The notes beneath the pieces were generated by a model. It did no database searches. It saw only the letters and a program-made list of their open reading frames with translations, and was not told where the DNA came from. The position numbers and the translations under genes were made by a program. 64,000 nucleotides of DNA from Liolophura sinensis (taxonomy: Eukaryota > Mollusca > Polyplacophora > Chitonida > Chitonidae). The stretch spans positions 12,821,385 to 12,885,384 of the forward strand of contig NC_088295.1 in NCBI RefSeq assembly GCF_032854445.1, written 5' to 3'. Position 1 is the first letter of the stretch. Each line of letters begins with the position of its first letter. Positions 54,001 through 63,955 of this stretch are shown here, piece by piece.

Positions 54001-56738
54001 AACATGGGCGTCTGAAGAAATTGTCATAAAAAGTCTTTTAGATTGGAGGAATAATAGAGTGGATTGAGAATCTGAATGTGAACTTGAGAAGTTCCTAAAG
54101 GAAAGAGGTGTCTTTTGTGCCTCTGGAAAAGGCTGAGACAGGTGATCAGTAAATTAATGTCAACAAAGGATGCCTAACATTTTTCATCGTTGACATGACA
54201 GAACTGTTTTTACCTTTGATGACAAAAAAGTTCCAACTTGAAACTCCCCTATTGTCAGACATTCCCTGCATTCTGCAGATATTGTTTATCTCCAAAAAGC
54301 TGTCTTTGCGGCACCCATCCTGTGGAATATGACAAGGAACAGTGGTGTATTTATGACTGATGTAGAAAGTCATCCTCTTTGTTGTGTTTTGTGATCTTTA
54401 GATAGCCTTTGAAGAGCAGGGTCATGAATGTCGGCTTGGAAATGAGCCAGGCCGTCCCTTCAGTGGTGTGACAACATGTATGGACTTCTGTGCTCATGCC
54501 CATAAAGATCTCCATAACATGAACAATGGATGTACAGTGGTGAGTTAAAGAGCAGATCTACAAACCACCAAATTTTTCTTCTTATAATTCGCATTTCATG
54601 TAGTCTTTATGTGGTGAAAATAGAAGAAATATAAACATGATGATTTAATGCGTACATTTCCCAAATAAATCATTGGTCAGTTACTTGCGACATGCTTTAG
54701 TGATGAAGTGTGACCGTAATGTTATAACATTGTCTTTTGTCAATCTTCTAGTACAAGTTGTTACAAGAGAAAATAAGTGATTGAATATATTTGACAAGTT
54801 CAAGTGTATTGATGTATATTTGATGTAATATCCTGTAAATATTGAATTTTCATGTTGAATGATCATTTCTTCTAAAGACTTGTAGTGTTCATGAATTGCG
54901 TCAGAAGTATTGGTGTTTCATGTGCACTTACTTTATTTTAGGTGGTAACCTTGACAAAACATCGAGGGTTTGAGAAGCCTGATGATGAACAGCTGCATGT
55001 CCTACCGCTGTATATCCTGGACAGTACTGATGAGTTTGGATCAGAGGAAGGCCTCTATGAGAAAGTAAGAACTGGCTCTCTTGAAGTGCTTCACAACTAC
55101 CCAATGGAAGCCAGGATTAGGGCCTATCCACTTACTCCCAAGAAACGTGGCAAAGGAAAGAAAGATAGTCCCTCCAAGAAAGACCTACAGAAGGCAGAAA
55201 ATAGCGCACAATATCCTTCACAAAGTCCAAAAGACACTGGTGCATCTCTGTGTGAGAGACAGTTGCAATACCAAACAATGCAAGAGCTACAATTTCAGCG
55301 TCATCAGCGACTTCAGAAGAAGATGCGGGAACGAAATGCGATGCACGGTGCCTTTCAAAATAACTCAGGTAAACCAGGTTCACAAATGCTGCCAAATCCA
55401 TTGACATCAAATGAAAAACCCCAGCCAGGAACAGGGGTTCCCCAGCAAGGCCATCATCTTTACCAAGCTTTCTGTAGCTACTTTGAAAAGTTTGGTACTT
55501 TTCCTCCACAGCCTGTTCCACAGTCCAATCATGAAGCTTCTCCCCATTTACAACAGCGGCAGCAACAACCACAGCCATCACAACAGCAGCAGGCATTACA
55601 GCAGAATGATGGTCAAGTGACCAGTCACTCCCAGGGTATGGCAGCTCAGGCACCAGTCCCTGTAAGCCAGTCTCCTCATACACCTTATCATGATAGTACG
55701 TACCCTGTCCATAACACCAACACATGTGGTCAGCCTTCAGGACAAGACTTAAACCACAGAATGAACGGGATGTTGCCACCAGCTGGGATGTTGCCACCAG
55801 CTGGGATTCCCGGGCGAGATCATGCAGCTCCATTTCCCCCAAACCCTCAGCAAAGCCCGAAGGACTGTTTCCAGTCAGAGCCTGGGTTTGGTCCAGGACC
55901 CGATGGTCCTTCTCCTAGCAAGAGACCTCTCATGGAGAGTCATCAGTACATGAACCATCCTCAGTCGCCATTACATCTGTTGTCAGAAGCAGTGTCAATT
56001 CGTAGTAAAGCCATGGATAGCCATGTGACTAATGAGACCAGCTCCACAAGTCAGCAACAGTGGCCATGGCCGAGTGTCAAACAGGAATATCCTGCTGCTC
56101 CGCTAAATGGGATGCCTGCTCCTGAAGGTGCTAAACCTCCCCTTTCTCACCCAACTCAGCCCATGAGACATGAGGTGAACTTCAACTTTGGGAGTGACTC
56201 CAGACCTGACTGTGTGGATGGCTGTATGAGGGACACTAATTTCCTCTCCGCAGAGATGGAGTATAACGAGGACAGTTTCCTGGACCCTCATATTGGAGGG
56301 GTAGCTGTTGCCCTGACACATGGTTCAGTTTACTTTGAGGTTGCCAAACGAGAGCTTCACGCTACCACAGCTTTACGCAGACCCAATCGCAAAAACCCCA
56401 CTAGGATTAGTATGGTGTTTTACCAGCACAAAAACATGAACCTACGGCATCACGGTTGGTATGAAAATGAACGCAAAGCAGAAATGATGCGAGTGAAGCG
56501 CCTAGAGCGAATGAAGGAAGGTGGAACCGTGGAAACACCATCTAAACCCGGTCCTAAGAAGAAGAAAAAGAAAGCTGAAGAAGTGGACTTTGCATCTACG
56601 TCAGCAGCTAAGTATAAGTACATGTTGGAGGCTCCTGTTGATCAGGCAAATACGATGACGACAGACTCTATAATAGTGCGATGGATAGATTCACAGCCAA
56701 TGGTGACTGGCCCTTACCAGCGGTGGGTGTCCCACTGA
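29291..56738 (+). CDS. TET: TET methylcytosine dioxygenase (whole gene, nine coding exons)
   Basis: TET enzymes are nuclear Fe(II)- and 2-oxoglutarate-dependent dioxygenases that oxidise 5-methylcytosine in DNA to 5-hydroxymethyl-, 5-formyl- and 5-carboxylcytosine. Nine exons join with consistent phase and GT/AG borders: 29291-30067, 41555-43422, 51084-51174, 51526-51619, 52307-52515, 52811-52955, 53600-53689, 54402-54539 and 54942-56738. The predicted protein is about 1,735 residues, within the usual range for TETs. The cysteine-rich domain spans about residues 874-1060. The iron ligands H1125 and D1127 (AHAHKDLH) and H1597 (LTHGSVYF) are present, and R1625 (NPTRIS) is the 2-oxoglutarate-binding Arg. 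A basic N-terminus and a long Q/P-rich insert within the beta-helix are typical of the family. Exon 2 has one apparent extra base. No CXXC domain is visible. Confidence 0.95.
34380..34790 (+). other. GC-richer intronic island 1
   Basis: About 400 bp stand out from the AT-rich intron. Repeated CTGCAG words occur in 34,660-34,705, and only short open frames are present. It could be a regulatory element or an unrecognised exon; the sequence alone does not decide. Confidence 0.35.
36755..36885 (-). repeat. Old interspersed repeat, copy A
   Basis: It shares CC(C/T)ACTGACCCA, GGGAAT(T)CCCC and TCTAGGTCAC with 39,475-39,600 in the same order and spacing. The orientation of the ancestral element is unknown. 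It is possibly a degenerate SINE. Confidence 0.5.
39475..39600 (-). repeat. Old interspersed repeat, copy B
   Basis: The partner of 36,755-36,885: CCTACTGACCCACATC, GGGAATCCCC and CAATCTAGGTCACTGC align with copy A with many mismatches. Confidence 0.5.
40190..40620 (+). other. GC-richer intronic island 2
   Basis: About 430 bp are GC-richer than the flanks. They include a small hairpin, CAGCCTGG (40,310-40,317) with CCAGGCTG (40,324-40,331). No long open frame. Candidate regulatory element only. Confidence 0.35.
41555..43422 (+). CDS. TET: TET coding exon 2 (basic, low-complexity; carries a frameshift)
   Basis: It follows acceptor TTCTGTTATAG in phase 0 ([13 protein letters not shown]..) and ends at CCAGATT/GTAAGT in phase 1, where the cysteine-rich domain begins with ACNCLGPD. 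It holds lysine-rich stretches likely to be nuclear localisation signals: KVKIKKRKK near 42,117-42,143 and [13 protein letters not shown] near 42,367-42,405. The first frame stays open to a TAA at 42,248-42,250. The downstream frame, shifted by one, is open from 42,198 to the donor. The exon length (1,868) is one base too long for its border phases. The A5 run at 42,228-42,232 is the most likely place. Confidence 0.88.
44164..44704 (+). pseudogene. Decayed coding remnant of unknown identity, cysteine-rich C-terminus
   Basis: A 46-codon frame (44,164-44,304) reads [16 protein letters not shown], then [18 protein letters not shown] second frame then runs from 44,304 to 44,704 with only two stops (TAG at 44,373 and TAA at 44,472). 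It includes [32 protein letters not shown] and a Cys-rich [14 protein letters not shown] with [14 protein letters not shown]. The amino-acid composition looks coding and unlike the AT-rich intron, but I do not recognise the family. It could be a transposon or retrocopied gene fragment; a 23-A run lies about 210 bp downstream. Confidence 0.4.
44916..44938 (+). repeat. Poly(A) run of 23
   Basis: An A23 homopolymer in TET intron 2. AATAAA words lie 130-190 bp upstream (about 44,727 and 44,783). It may mark the 3' end of a retrocopy, though the spacing to the signals is longer than usual. Confidence 0.85.
46122..46486 (+). mobile_element. Full-length tRNA-headed SINE with (CACT)n tail
   Basis: Flanked by a perfect 14-bp target-site duplication, TCATTAAAACTTAT, at 46,108-46,121 and 46,487-46,500. 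The head has an A-box-like TAGCACAGTTGGTAGAGCG and a B box GGATCAATCC. The body ends with TCGTCGTCATATGACTG and GAGTACGATGTTAAACCCC and a CACT repeat tail. The layout matches the tRNA-derived SINEs common in molluscs (V-type, as far as I can judge). It lies in the sense orientation of TET. Confidence 0.88.
47120..47195 (+). mobile_element. SINE 3' tail fragment
   Basis: CTCATCGTAATATGATTGAA and GTTAAGTACTATGTAAAAACC with an ACATACAT tail align with the 3' end of the SINE at 46,122-46,486, with many mismatches. Confidence 0.55.
49312..49698. repeat. Foldback repeat (imperfect long inverted repeat)
   Basis: The best arms are 49,486-49,522 and 49,588-49,626. Both read TGGCAGCCATCTTTG, then GGT, GTGT and ATTGCCCA in the same order once the right arm is reverse-complemented. 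Weaker symmetry extends outward: TTCGGCATTG near 49,320 pairs with CAATGCCGGA near 49,688, and CTTCACGTG near 49,412 pairs with CACGTGAAGG near 49,655. It is probably a degenerate MITE or foldback element. Confidence 0.7.
51084..51174 (+). CDS. TET: TET coding exon 3 (start of cysteine-rich domain)
   Basis: It encodes [18 protein letters not shown] and [12 protein letters not shown] (residues 882-912). The motif GPFYTHLGA is highly conserved in TETs. Acceptor TTTTACAG at 51,083, donor GAAAG/GTAAGT at 51,174. It enters in phase 1 and leaves in phase 2, matching its neighbours. Confidence 0.95.
51526..51619 (+). CDS. TET: TET coding exon 4
   Basis: It encodes [20 protein letters not shown], then [11 protein letters not shown] (residues 913-943), the [19 protein letters not shown] signature of TET cysteine-rich domains. 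Acceptor TTTTTTTGTAG, donor AAGTGG/GTAAGC. The donor is followed by several diverged tandem copies of the exon end and splice site. Confidence 0.95.
51590..51795 (+). repeat. Degenerate tandem duplication of the exon 4 end and its 5' splice site
   Basis: Units of roughly 32-42 bp recur: TCTCAGGGCTGTCCAATAGC followed by TAAGTGGGTAAGC (the real one), then TTCTCAGAACTCTC..AAGTGGATAAGTTG, TTCTCAGAATTCTCCAATAA with GTAAGTGGGTAAGTTG, TCCTCAGGAATC..GTGTAAGGTG and TTCTCAGGGCACC..AAGTGAGTAATTTG, and a final TTCTCAAGG. Donor-like GTAAG(T/C/G) or GTGAGT words start at 51,620, 51,649, 51,691, 51,699, 51,735 and 51,764. Confidence 0.8.
51974..52254 (-). mobile_element. Full-length tRNA-headed SINE 52 bp upstream of TET exon 5
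   Basis: On the minus strand it starts after a C-tract (52,239-52,256) with CCTCCGTGGCTCAGTTGGTT and AGCGCGC (A-box region), and a B-box-like GAGTTCAAGTCC follows. The 3' end reads AATATTCTTGAGTACGGCAT and AAAACACCAATC with an AAATAAATAAAT tail. It is bounded by the 12-bp target duplication CCAAAGTTTAAA at 51,962-51,973 and 52,255-52,266. Inserted antisense to TET within intron 4. Confidence 0.9.
52307..52515 (+). CDS. TET: TET coding exon 5
   Basis: It encodes [18 protein letters not shown], then [32 protein letters not shown] and RRCGTNE (residues 944-1012). The conserved R.GH.C and WEG(I/L)P motifs are present. Acceptor TGTTGCAG, donor GAGGC/GTAAGT; enters phase 0, leaves phase 2. Confidence 0.96.
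52811..52955 (+). CDS. TET: TET coding exon 6 (zinc-binding cysteine cluster)
   Basis: Read after TCTTCCTCAG, the exon gives [12 protein letters not shown], then [20 protein letters not shown] and [10 protein letters not shown] (residues 1013-1061). This is the best-conserved part of the TET cysteine-rich domain, with several zinc-binding Cys. The donor is CAAAG/GTTTGT, slightly weak. A longer open frame at 52,783-53,046 in another frame is a shadow. Confidence 0.96.
53600..53689 (+). CDS. TET: TET coding exon 7
   Basis: It encodes [19 protein letters not shown], then [11 protein letters not shown] (residues 1062-1091), a short linker helix and the start of the catalytic fold; AP.(A/S)YNNQ is conserved. 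Acceptor ATTGTCCAG, donor AATCAG/GTAATA; phase 0 on both sides. A minus-strand frame over it is a shadow. Confidence 0.95.
54402..54539 (+). CDS. TET: TET coding exon 8 (HxD iron-binding motif)
   Basis: It encodes [17 protein letters not shown], then [19 protein letters not shown] and [10 protein letters not shown] (residues 1092-1137). The His at 54,501-54,503 and Asp at 54,507-54,509 are two of the three Fe(II) ligands of the double-stranded beta-helix. Acceptor GATCTTTAG, donor CAGTG/GTGAGT, phase 0 on both sides. Confidence 0.97.
54942..56738 (+). CDS. TET: TET last coding exon 9 (beta-helix core and low-complexity insert)
   Basis: It encodes 598 residues (1138-1735) after acceptor CTTTATTTTAG. 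It begins with [20 protein letters not shown] and LPLY, the conserved TET core. A long disordered insert of about 400 residues follows, with [14 protein letters not shown], a Q-rich run ([19 protein letters not shown]) and a [10 protein letters not shown] repeat. The fold resumes at [20 protein letters not shown] with the third iron ligand His (56,319-56,321) and the 2-oxoglutarate Arg (56,403-56,405, NPTRIS), then [10 protein letters not shown]. After a basic [13 protein letters not shown] tract it ends at TGA 56,736-56,738. A 236-codon minus-strand frame here is a shadow. Confidence 0.96.
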   Translation: MVTLTKHRGFEKPDDEQLHVLPLYILDSTDEFGSEEGLYEKVRTGSLEVLHNYPMEARIRAYPLTPKKRGKGKKDSPSKKDLQKAENSAQYPSQSPKDTGASLCERQLQYQTMQELQFQRHQRLQKKMRERNAMHGAFQNNSGKPGSQMLPNPLTSNEKPQPGTGVPQQGHHLYQAFCSYFEKFGTFPPQPVPQSNHEASPHLQQRQQQPQPSQQQQALQQNDGQVTSHSQGMAAQAPVPVSQSPHTPYHDSTYPVHNTNTCGQPSGQDLNHRMNGMLPPAGMLPPAGIPGRDHAAPFPPNPQQSPKDCFQSEPGFGPGPDGPSPSKRPLMESHQYMNHPQSPLHLLSEAVSIRSKAMDSHVTNETSSTSQQQWPWPSVKQEYPAAPLNGMPAPEGAKPPLSHPTQPMRHEVNFNFGSDSRPDCVDGCMRDTNFLSAEMEYNEDSFLDPHIGGVAVALTHGSVYFEVAKRELHATTALRRPNRKNPTRISMVFYQHKNMNLRHHGWYENERKAEMMRVKRLERMKEGGTVETPSKPGPKKKKKKAEEVDFASTSAAKYKYMLEAPVDQANTMTTDSIIVRWIDSQPMVTGPYQRWVSH

Positions 56739-59700
56739 CCTATCCAGTACTAACCAGTATGCCTCTCGCAGGACCAGCCATAGATTTGTGAAATGTCTTA
56801 CAGTAACAGAGAATCATTTTGGGAAGTACCTAAAACAGTCGCAAGTTCATTTTGTGCCATTTCAGTAAGCCGAGACTCCAAGACCTATTGGATTTGGTTG
56901 TCTGAGGTCAGCAATAATACCATTCACAGCTTAAACACAGCGATCCATTTGAGCACAGTGATTATCGAGAGCATTGCAAACACTGCTGAAAATACATTTT
57001 TGCCATAAATACCTCTACAAAAAATGAATGAAATGAATTTGAGAAAGTTTTAGGTTAATTTCCAATTGGCGATTTGATTCCATTGGATTTTGTTTGACAT
57101 TAGGATTTAGGGTGGGTAAAGTTGCTGTCTGGATTCCACAAATATGGCTCATATGACATCCTTATTGTACTGTATATATCACTGCCACACTACTCATCGA
57201 TGTCAATACTGGTAACAATCCTTTGCAGCAATGGACCAGATTTGTCAATCCAGAAAATACCTGGGCACATTTGTTTTGGAAAAGAATTTGAATTTAACAT
57301 ATTTCACATTTGAGTCGTTTTTTGATGCCATAAATTTCCATCGGCATATATGTGTATACCTCTACCACAGAGCTCTATGTAAGGCAGCATTGGTTCATGT
57401 CATCAAGATCACGCTTTATTTGCATGCTGTTCATAAATGTCACATTAACTTGCCAAGGATTTTCATAGAACCTCTCAAATCAAAATGGCTATCAGGTGTT
57501 GTTGGGGTGTGTGATCACATTGTTTGATTGATATCATGTTTGATACATGTTTGGTCCACTTTTCTTCATGTTTGATGGCCTCCAGTAAGTGGAGATTACA
57601 GTACCCTGGTGCCAGCCACTCATTTCACACCACATTTCAGACTCATTGTATCGGACTGCCAAAACTCTTCATTTCCAATGTTTGATATTTTGTCTGATAT
57701 ATGTCCAGTGTCCAGGAATTTGTGGAAAATTTGTACCTTTATATCTTTTCACTCAGCATTTAATTTGGACAAATCTTTACCCTTTCCAATTAGTTAAATT
57801 TAAGTGTAGACATGTGATGTATTTACAAGTTGTTGATGGCACAATGTTGCAAAAATTGAAGTACTTGTAATTATATTTTGATCTACCCGGACTTTTTTAA
57901 AATAGAATCAAGTTTATGTGGTGTCTGTTAATCTCAAAGAGTAGTGTAGTCTCTTTACTGTTCCGTCTTGGTATGTGTCCATGTTCCTATTACACAGTTT
58001 GGTTGTTTCAGTGTTTTTCGGTGTTTTATCATAACAAGTGCACAGTATGACCTAATTTGTACTACACATCTTGCTTGGATCATCTCTTAATTTGTAGTTC
58101 TCTTCCAAGTTTTGATTTTGTTGGTGTTAAGTTTCCTTTATCTGTTGTCAGTGTTTTACCATTTTGAATGGAGTGTTTTAATTTGTTACTTTTTCAGTTA
58201 TTTACATACACTGCAAATTTTTGAGAGCTCTTTCTACGAGTTGTTATGGTTTGGTTATGTTTTTTAACAAGAGGTTAAAATCGTGTTGTTTTTTTTTTTT
58301 TAATTAAATTTTTACCGAAGGCTGTTATTTCAGTTGTATTTTAAATTGTGACTTCATAAATTCTTACTATTGTTGTAAGTATTGGTAGTTAACAAATGTT
58401 TTTAATTAATATTGACTGCTGGAATATGGCAGAAACACTTACAGCATCAACAATCAGCACATGTTTATCTGACATAATATTTGCAGTTGTTTAAATGTGA
58501 AATTATAAACAAAAACTTGTCACTTGAGTGTATTATTACATTATTTTGGGTTTATAAAACCAGTTTTGGTAGTTATGTAGTTAACTGGATAACAGCTTAA
58601 CTCGCCCCATGCTTTTATCACTTTGGTACCTGTAATTTGATAAAGGCATTTTGAGGTTAAAATATGTTTTAGCATACAGTTTTACTTTTACAGTGTGTAT
58701 TGAACGATAAACTTGTCTTGTCTTGTCTTCAGTACATTGTAAGCCGTTCAGTAGATGACATGTGTCTAAGATTGACAGTTTTATGCAAATCTCCTTTCCT
58801 ATCTGTTTAGGGATGGTTATTCTCTTGTTCACATTTTTCATGTGTGTTTGTATTTTCCAGGAGTTATCACATATCTCCAGGTCTTAAAACTTTCATACCG
58901 CATGTTTCTGTTCTATTTTCTCAGAATAGTAGTTAGTACTATAATAATTATTTATTTCCCCAAGAGGTCTGTTTTGTAGTCTGTACTTTAGGGTGTTGAA
59001 GATTCCAAATGGAATTTTGAGCTTAATCTACATTCTCTGTCTGCCTCTCTCTCCCTCCCCCTCTCCCAATACCGCAAAATGTGTGGGGGTGGGGGCGGGG
59101 TCCTGTAACATGAGTTGCCAATCACAGCTTTATGTTACCTCCCTTGTCTCACGATAACAGCTGTGACATAACCCAAATTCTCTCTGTAGTTTCTAACGTG
59201 CGAAGCATGCAGACCTTTGGTTATGTCGATATGGTAACAGTTATATTATAGTGACTGGCGGATTTCATGGCAGTAAAACCCAAAACATCAGCTGTTGAGT
59301 GCGAAAAAAACGTACTCTTCTCTAAAACACAGATTGAGTGTAGCCAAAAAGGTCTCAATTTTACAAAACCTCGTAATTTAAAGCGTGAGATGTTCACAAC
59401 TTTTCATCTACAGGCGAGGAAGAGACAAATTGTCTGCGGAATTCACTGGGTCTTTCAGTCCAGTGACTTGAAACCGTCTCCAAAACTATCACTTTAACAT
59501 ACTCTTACTGTGCCCATTGTGAGTATAAAGTGGTATTTAAATTAAAAGAGAAACAAGCCTGAATTTTTAATTTGCATAAAGGAAGCACCATATAATAGTC
59601 AAACCATGATTTGAAAATTAATGCATAGAACTCGACTTGACTCGAGTTTACTTACCATTTTGCCTGATGTGACGTAAAAATATTCTTTATGTGATGCCGA

Positions 59701-60881
59701 GTCCTTTCCGCTTAATCGTCAGGAATGGGTGATGACATGAGTTTCGGAGTGAAAAATGGTCAGACATTGTGGAAACAACAGAAATATTTTGTTTCCGTAT
59801 GATCATGTGAAACATACAAAAGAGAGTTAAATACTTTGTGTAGCTTTTCTTCTTCTTTCTATCTATTGTTTGTTTATTTTTTTTTAGAAGAGCGAGGTTT
59901 TGCGGTGCTAACCCTGGTAAAGCGCTCTCTAAAATGCACAATTTGCGTAAGAGAGCGACCTCAAGGGAGGTAATTTGGCGGAGGAGCTCTATTCACTGCG
60001 TGTTGTGTAGTATGACATGCGTGTAGATTGGATTCCTGTTGCTACATTGATAATGTAATGTTACTTATTGTAAGTCAGATGTTATGTCTGATCTTTGAAG
60101 AAGATTCAAGATACACATTTTTTGTAGATTTATACTGAAGGGAGCAGTAACTGTAAATTCTTGTTGTTCAACGTTAAAAACAAGTGGATTTTTCTGATGT
60201 GTATACCATAGTTAATAATTATGTTAATGAACAGTAATACATAAGAAATGTATGTAATTTGTCTGCCGCAAGAGAATTTCAAGCACAATGTTCGTTTTTG
60301 ATGACATATGTAAATTTTAGGTCCAGATATGTACAACTATTTGCACAAATTTTGATGTTGTAAAATAATTCGTATAAATTTGTACAGATACACTTTGTAA
60401 ATATAACGTCAAATCTAAAAATATTTAAATAGAGACTGAGTGGGCGTATTTATAAGTATGTATTTACAAATGTGCTTGCTGGAGCTATAGGTGGGACATG
60501 CAGTGGTTAGTTTAGGAAGATAGTTTACTTGCTCAGGTGCAAGTGTAGGTGAACTTGTCCTTTGGACGAGGGCCTGAATTACTACATTTTCTGACGGAGT
60601 GTACATTGCAAGATTCAGGGAACTTGAAAATATTTTGTTTTTGTTGTAATTGTATGGTGGTTGCTGGCCTGCAGATTCTGTTGATCGCCTTGTGTAATAG
60701 TATTTGCTATTTAATGGTTTAACTCAAGGTGACTTCTCTGCAGTAGTTCGGTTTTAAAACTTTGTCCACAGTTAGAATCATGTAGAGTGTTATTCCGTAC
60801 TGTAGTTACGTGTGTTTGTGCTGTATCTGTTTTCTGATCACTACAGTTATTCACCCAGGTTGCTATAATGTTAAATGGGGA

Positions 60882-60920
<39 letters not shown>

Positions 60921-61733
60921 ACATGTCGTCTGTATACTAGCTTGTATTTATGATGTCTTGATGTAAACCAGTCATTGATAATCACATCTGTACAGTACAT
61001 GTAGATGTGCCAACCTGAGCTGTTCTAGGTAATTATGTAAAGTTAAATATTTCTTGATCTCAGCAAGAATGCAGTGAGTGCAGTCTTGTATTAAGTGCAA
61101 ATGGCTATAGTGTCAGTGTGTGGTGTAGCGTGCTAGATCTCTCATAGTAGGCATCAATGTGAGCCTGTTATTTTGATGGGTTGAGTTGGATCTTGCTGTT
61201 GTGAATGTGACCACAGTGGTATTTTTAAAAACTGACCATTCTCCATAACAATATCAATCTAGGGTGGTCATCTTCCCATAGTCTGTGTTGTTTGTGGTTC
61301 TTTTTATTGTAGAAGAACATATTATTGAGTTATTTTATGTTTTATATTTTTAACAAAAAATGTTTGATGTTGCCAGTCAACCGGATATCATTATAAACAC
61401 AATCATAATTTCCCATTTGGCGCGAATACTCGTACCGTAATAAAAAGATAACTTATTGTAACTGTCACCCTTGACTTGATGGAGTTATGTTTCGTTAATT
61501 TGTCTTCGTGTTATAATTTTTTAAATTACATTTGAACAACTACATGAAGTATTTATCTTAATGCCAGGTGTTTAACGCGACACTCTACACTATTATATCA
61601 AGTGACGATAGCGAGGTTTGTGGTTCGCGGTGCTAAACTGACTCACTGCACCATGTACCTGACAAAACTGTTTTCATTACTGCCTTGGACTTCATTGTTT
61701 TAAGGCAAGGGTGTGATTTTAAGAAGAAATAAA
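56739..61733 (+). other. Probable TET 3' UTR and downstream DNA
   Basis: No further coding exon is recognised. Possible polyadenylation signals are ATTAAA at 58,313-58,318 and AATAAA at 61,439-61,444 and 61,728-61,733. Vertebrate TET 3' UTRs are several kb long, so a distal site is plausible. A T-rich run precedes the first signal. Short open frames (57,122-57,870 and 59,267-59,497) have no domains. Confidence 0.45.
60881..60920. repeat. (AC)n(AT)n microsatellite
   Basis: About 22 bp of AC are followed by about 18 bp of AT dinucleotide repeat. Confidence 0.95.
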
Positions 61734-63640
61734 GGTATGCAAAAAGAACAAAATGAGAAAACTTTTAGTGTTTGAGGCATAGTACATATTCTACTGTGAA
61801 TGAATATGTTTCTGTCGCAGTGTGCCAAGTGGAAATCGCAGAATTTATTATTGCAGTGTGCCCATTGTTAGTCCATTAAGAGTTATGTCCCTTAAGATTT
61901 TCGGAGACTATAAATGTATGAAACATTCAAAGCGTAGTTTAAGTATCGATATACGATTCGCATTTAAAGCATAATTATATAGTGCATGGTTGAACATTTC
62001 ACCACCTTTCCGGTACGTGACATGTCTGTGTTTTGGCAAATCATTAGAATCCTTGAAAGTACATGTACTTGAATTTTGTTTTCAGGACTTCGAAAATCCT
62101 TTAAAAGAGTTTTTTTTTTGTGGAAAAAGCCCCAGCAAGTACTTGATTTTATAATGCTAAATACCCATATTGCATTACTTTCAAACTCCCATAAAAATAC
62201 AGAACAAGAAATAATTCTGCTGCCAGTGGACAAAAGGGTTTATAACTTGAACTTACTGTATGATTTGCAGAGGCAAATGTTAAAGTTTTTTTTTTATCAA
62301 AGATTTCGTGAAATTATGCCAATCCTGTGCCATTATACTGCACTAGCACGCTAACCAGTAGGTCACGGAGGCGCCTTTTCAAAACTGTACCAAAACGATT
62401 TTGATACAGAAAATGATCCAAAAAAGGTTTCATGACAAAGGCTTCGTGTACCAGATCTGATGTCAAGGCGTTTTAAATGGGATATCGTGCGGAGAAAAAA
62501 TTTTGAGCCAAGACACATCGTGCGGGGGAATGTGTACGAACGCACAAATGGGTGAAAGCACTTGAACTGGCCGTCAACTCAGATGTGCAGAAATGAAAAT
62601 TTAAACGAGCACTCGAGGGGCGAACAGATGAAAGCACCTGGGCAAAAAGCCATCTCAACAAGACATCATGACAAGGGTTTACCATACCAAATGGATGGGA
62701 TCAATCCGTCAATTAATAGCAAGCCTTATTAAGTCTAAAAGAACATACCATTCAGAAATGAAGGTTGGTACGGTGCTGACACTTTTCTTCATGCTACAGT
62801 GTACACACTTTGGTAAAGATGGTATAATAAAAGGCTGGGCTGGGGGTGGAATAGTCTGTTGATCTACTACGTTTATAAGTAACACCTAGGAGCGACTGGA
62901 TGTCACCTGTCCAATCAGGAAGATCAGCCTATAAAATCGGAATAAACCAAGGAAAACACCCAGCGTTTGATTAAAACCGAATTCGATATATTTAGTTTAT
63001 TGGGATTTCCAAAATTCAGAAACTTACAACATGGAACTGGTTTATTAATGGTCTCCAAATCACCATTGCAGATACGTTAGCGTTTAAAATCCACCCGGTT
63101 GAAATGGAATAAGAGTGATTCAATAATAAAAGAGAAACACACTATCGAGTGTTAACACATTTACTGGCATGGAAAAAAGATATGAATACATGATAAATGT
63201 CTGATTACTGGTAACAATAATGAGAAATTGGGCACAATTGATATGGCATTCCATAAAATCACATTATAACCAGTCAAATGTGATGATTAAATGGAACACT
63301 AATGAAAATGTACGTATATGTTTATAACAGTCATAGTTTAACATAGCTGAACAAAAATGTGATCTTAGCCACTTATGTGCATTTCACAAATTCATTGCTC
63401 TTGAAATATCAGTTTATGCGTCTTGTTTTTAGAGATTGTGCACACTTTCTCCTTACAAAATCGTTGTAGTTACCACTAGCCTAATGTCACGCACTGTGCC
63501 AATTTACCACTGCTTCAATTGCCATTATGGTAAAAGTACAGCTTAAGTGTACCGCTTCCATGTAACACTGTTCTGTGGTCAGGACTTCAGCAACTTTCAT
63601 TTGTAATCACAGCTGTGTGTTCCTCACTACACTGCTTTCG
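61734..63640. other. Intergenic, no gene recognised
   Basis: AT-rich DNA with short frames only. The single feature noted is a SINE head fragment at 62,331-62,375. Confidence 0.5.
62331..62375 (-). mobile_element. SINE head fragment
   Basis: CATTATACTGCACTAGCACG, CTAACC and TCACGGAGGCGCC match the tRNA-like head of the SINE at 51,974-52,254, minus strand. Confidence 0.6.
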
Positions 63641-63643
63641 TGT

Positions 63644-63955
63644 GTTACAACTGCCCAGTTATCCTCAGTGTACATGTCGCTTTCACGCGTTATGACAGCT
63701 CAGTTATCCTCACTGTACATGTCGCTTTAACGGGTTATGGCAGCTCAGTTATCCTCACTGTACGTCGCTTTCACGCGTTATGACAGCTCAGTTATCCTCA
63801 CTGTACATGTCGCTTTCACGCGTTATGGCAGCTCAGTTATCCTCACTGTACATGTCGCTTTCACGCGTTGTGACAGCTCAGTTATCCTCACTGTACATGT
63901 CGCTTTCACGCGTTATGACAGCTCAGTTATCCTCACTGTGTAACTTTCACATGTC
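63644..63955 (+). repeat. 45-bp minisatellite
   Basis: About seven tandem copies of a 45-bp unit containing GTCGCTTTCACGCGTTATG, then ACAGCTCAGTTATCCTCACT and GTACAT. One copy (around 63,760) lacks 4 bp, and the first copies are more diverged. Because 45 is a multiple of three, both overlapping frames (63,737-63,943 and 63,780-63,962) translate as 15-residue repeats. With the 4-bp gap and no other coding signs I treat this as satellite DNA. Confidence 0.92.

Noticed and set aside
55132-55842. 236-codon minus-strand open frame
   Set aside because: It lies wholly antisense to the conserved TET exon 9, and its translation shows no family pattern.
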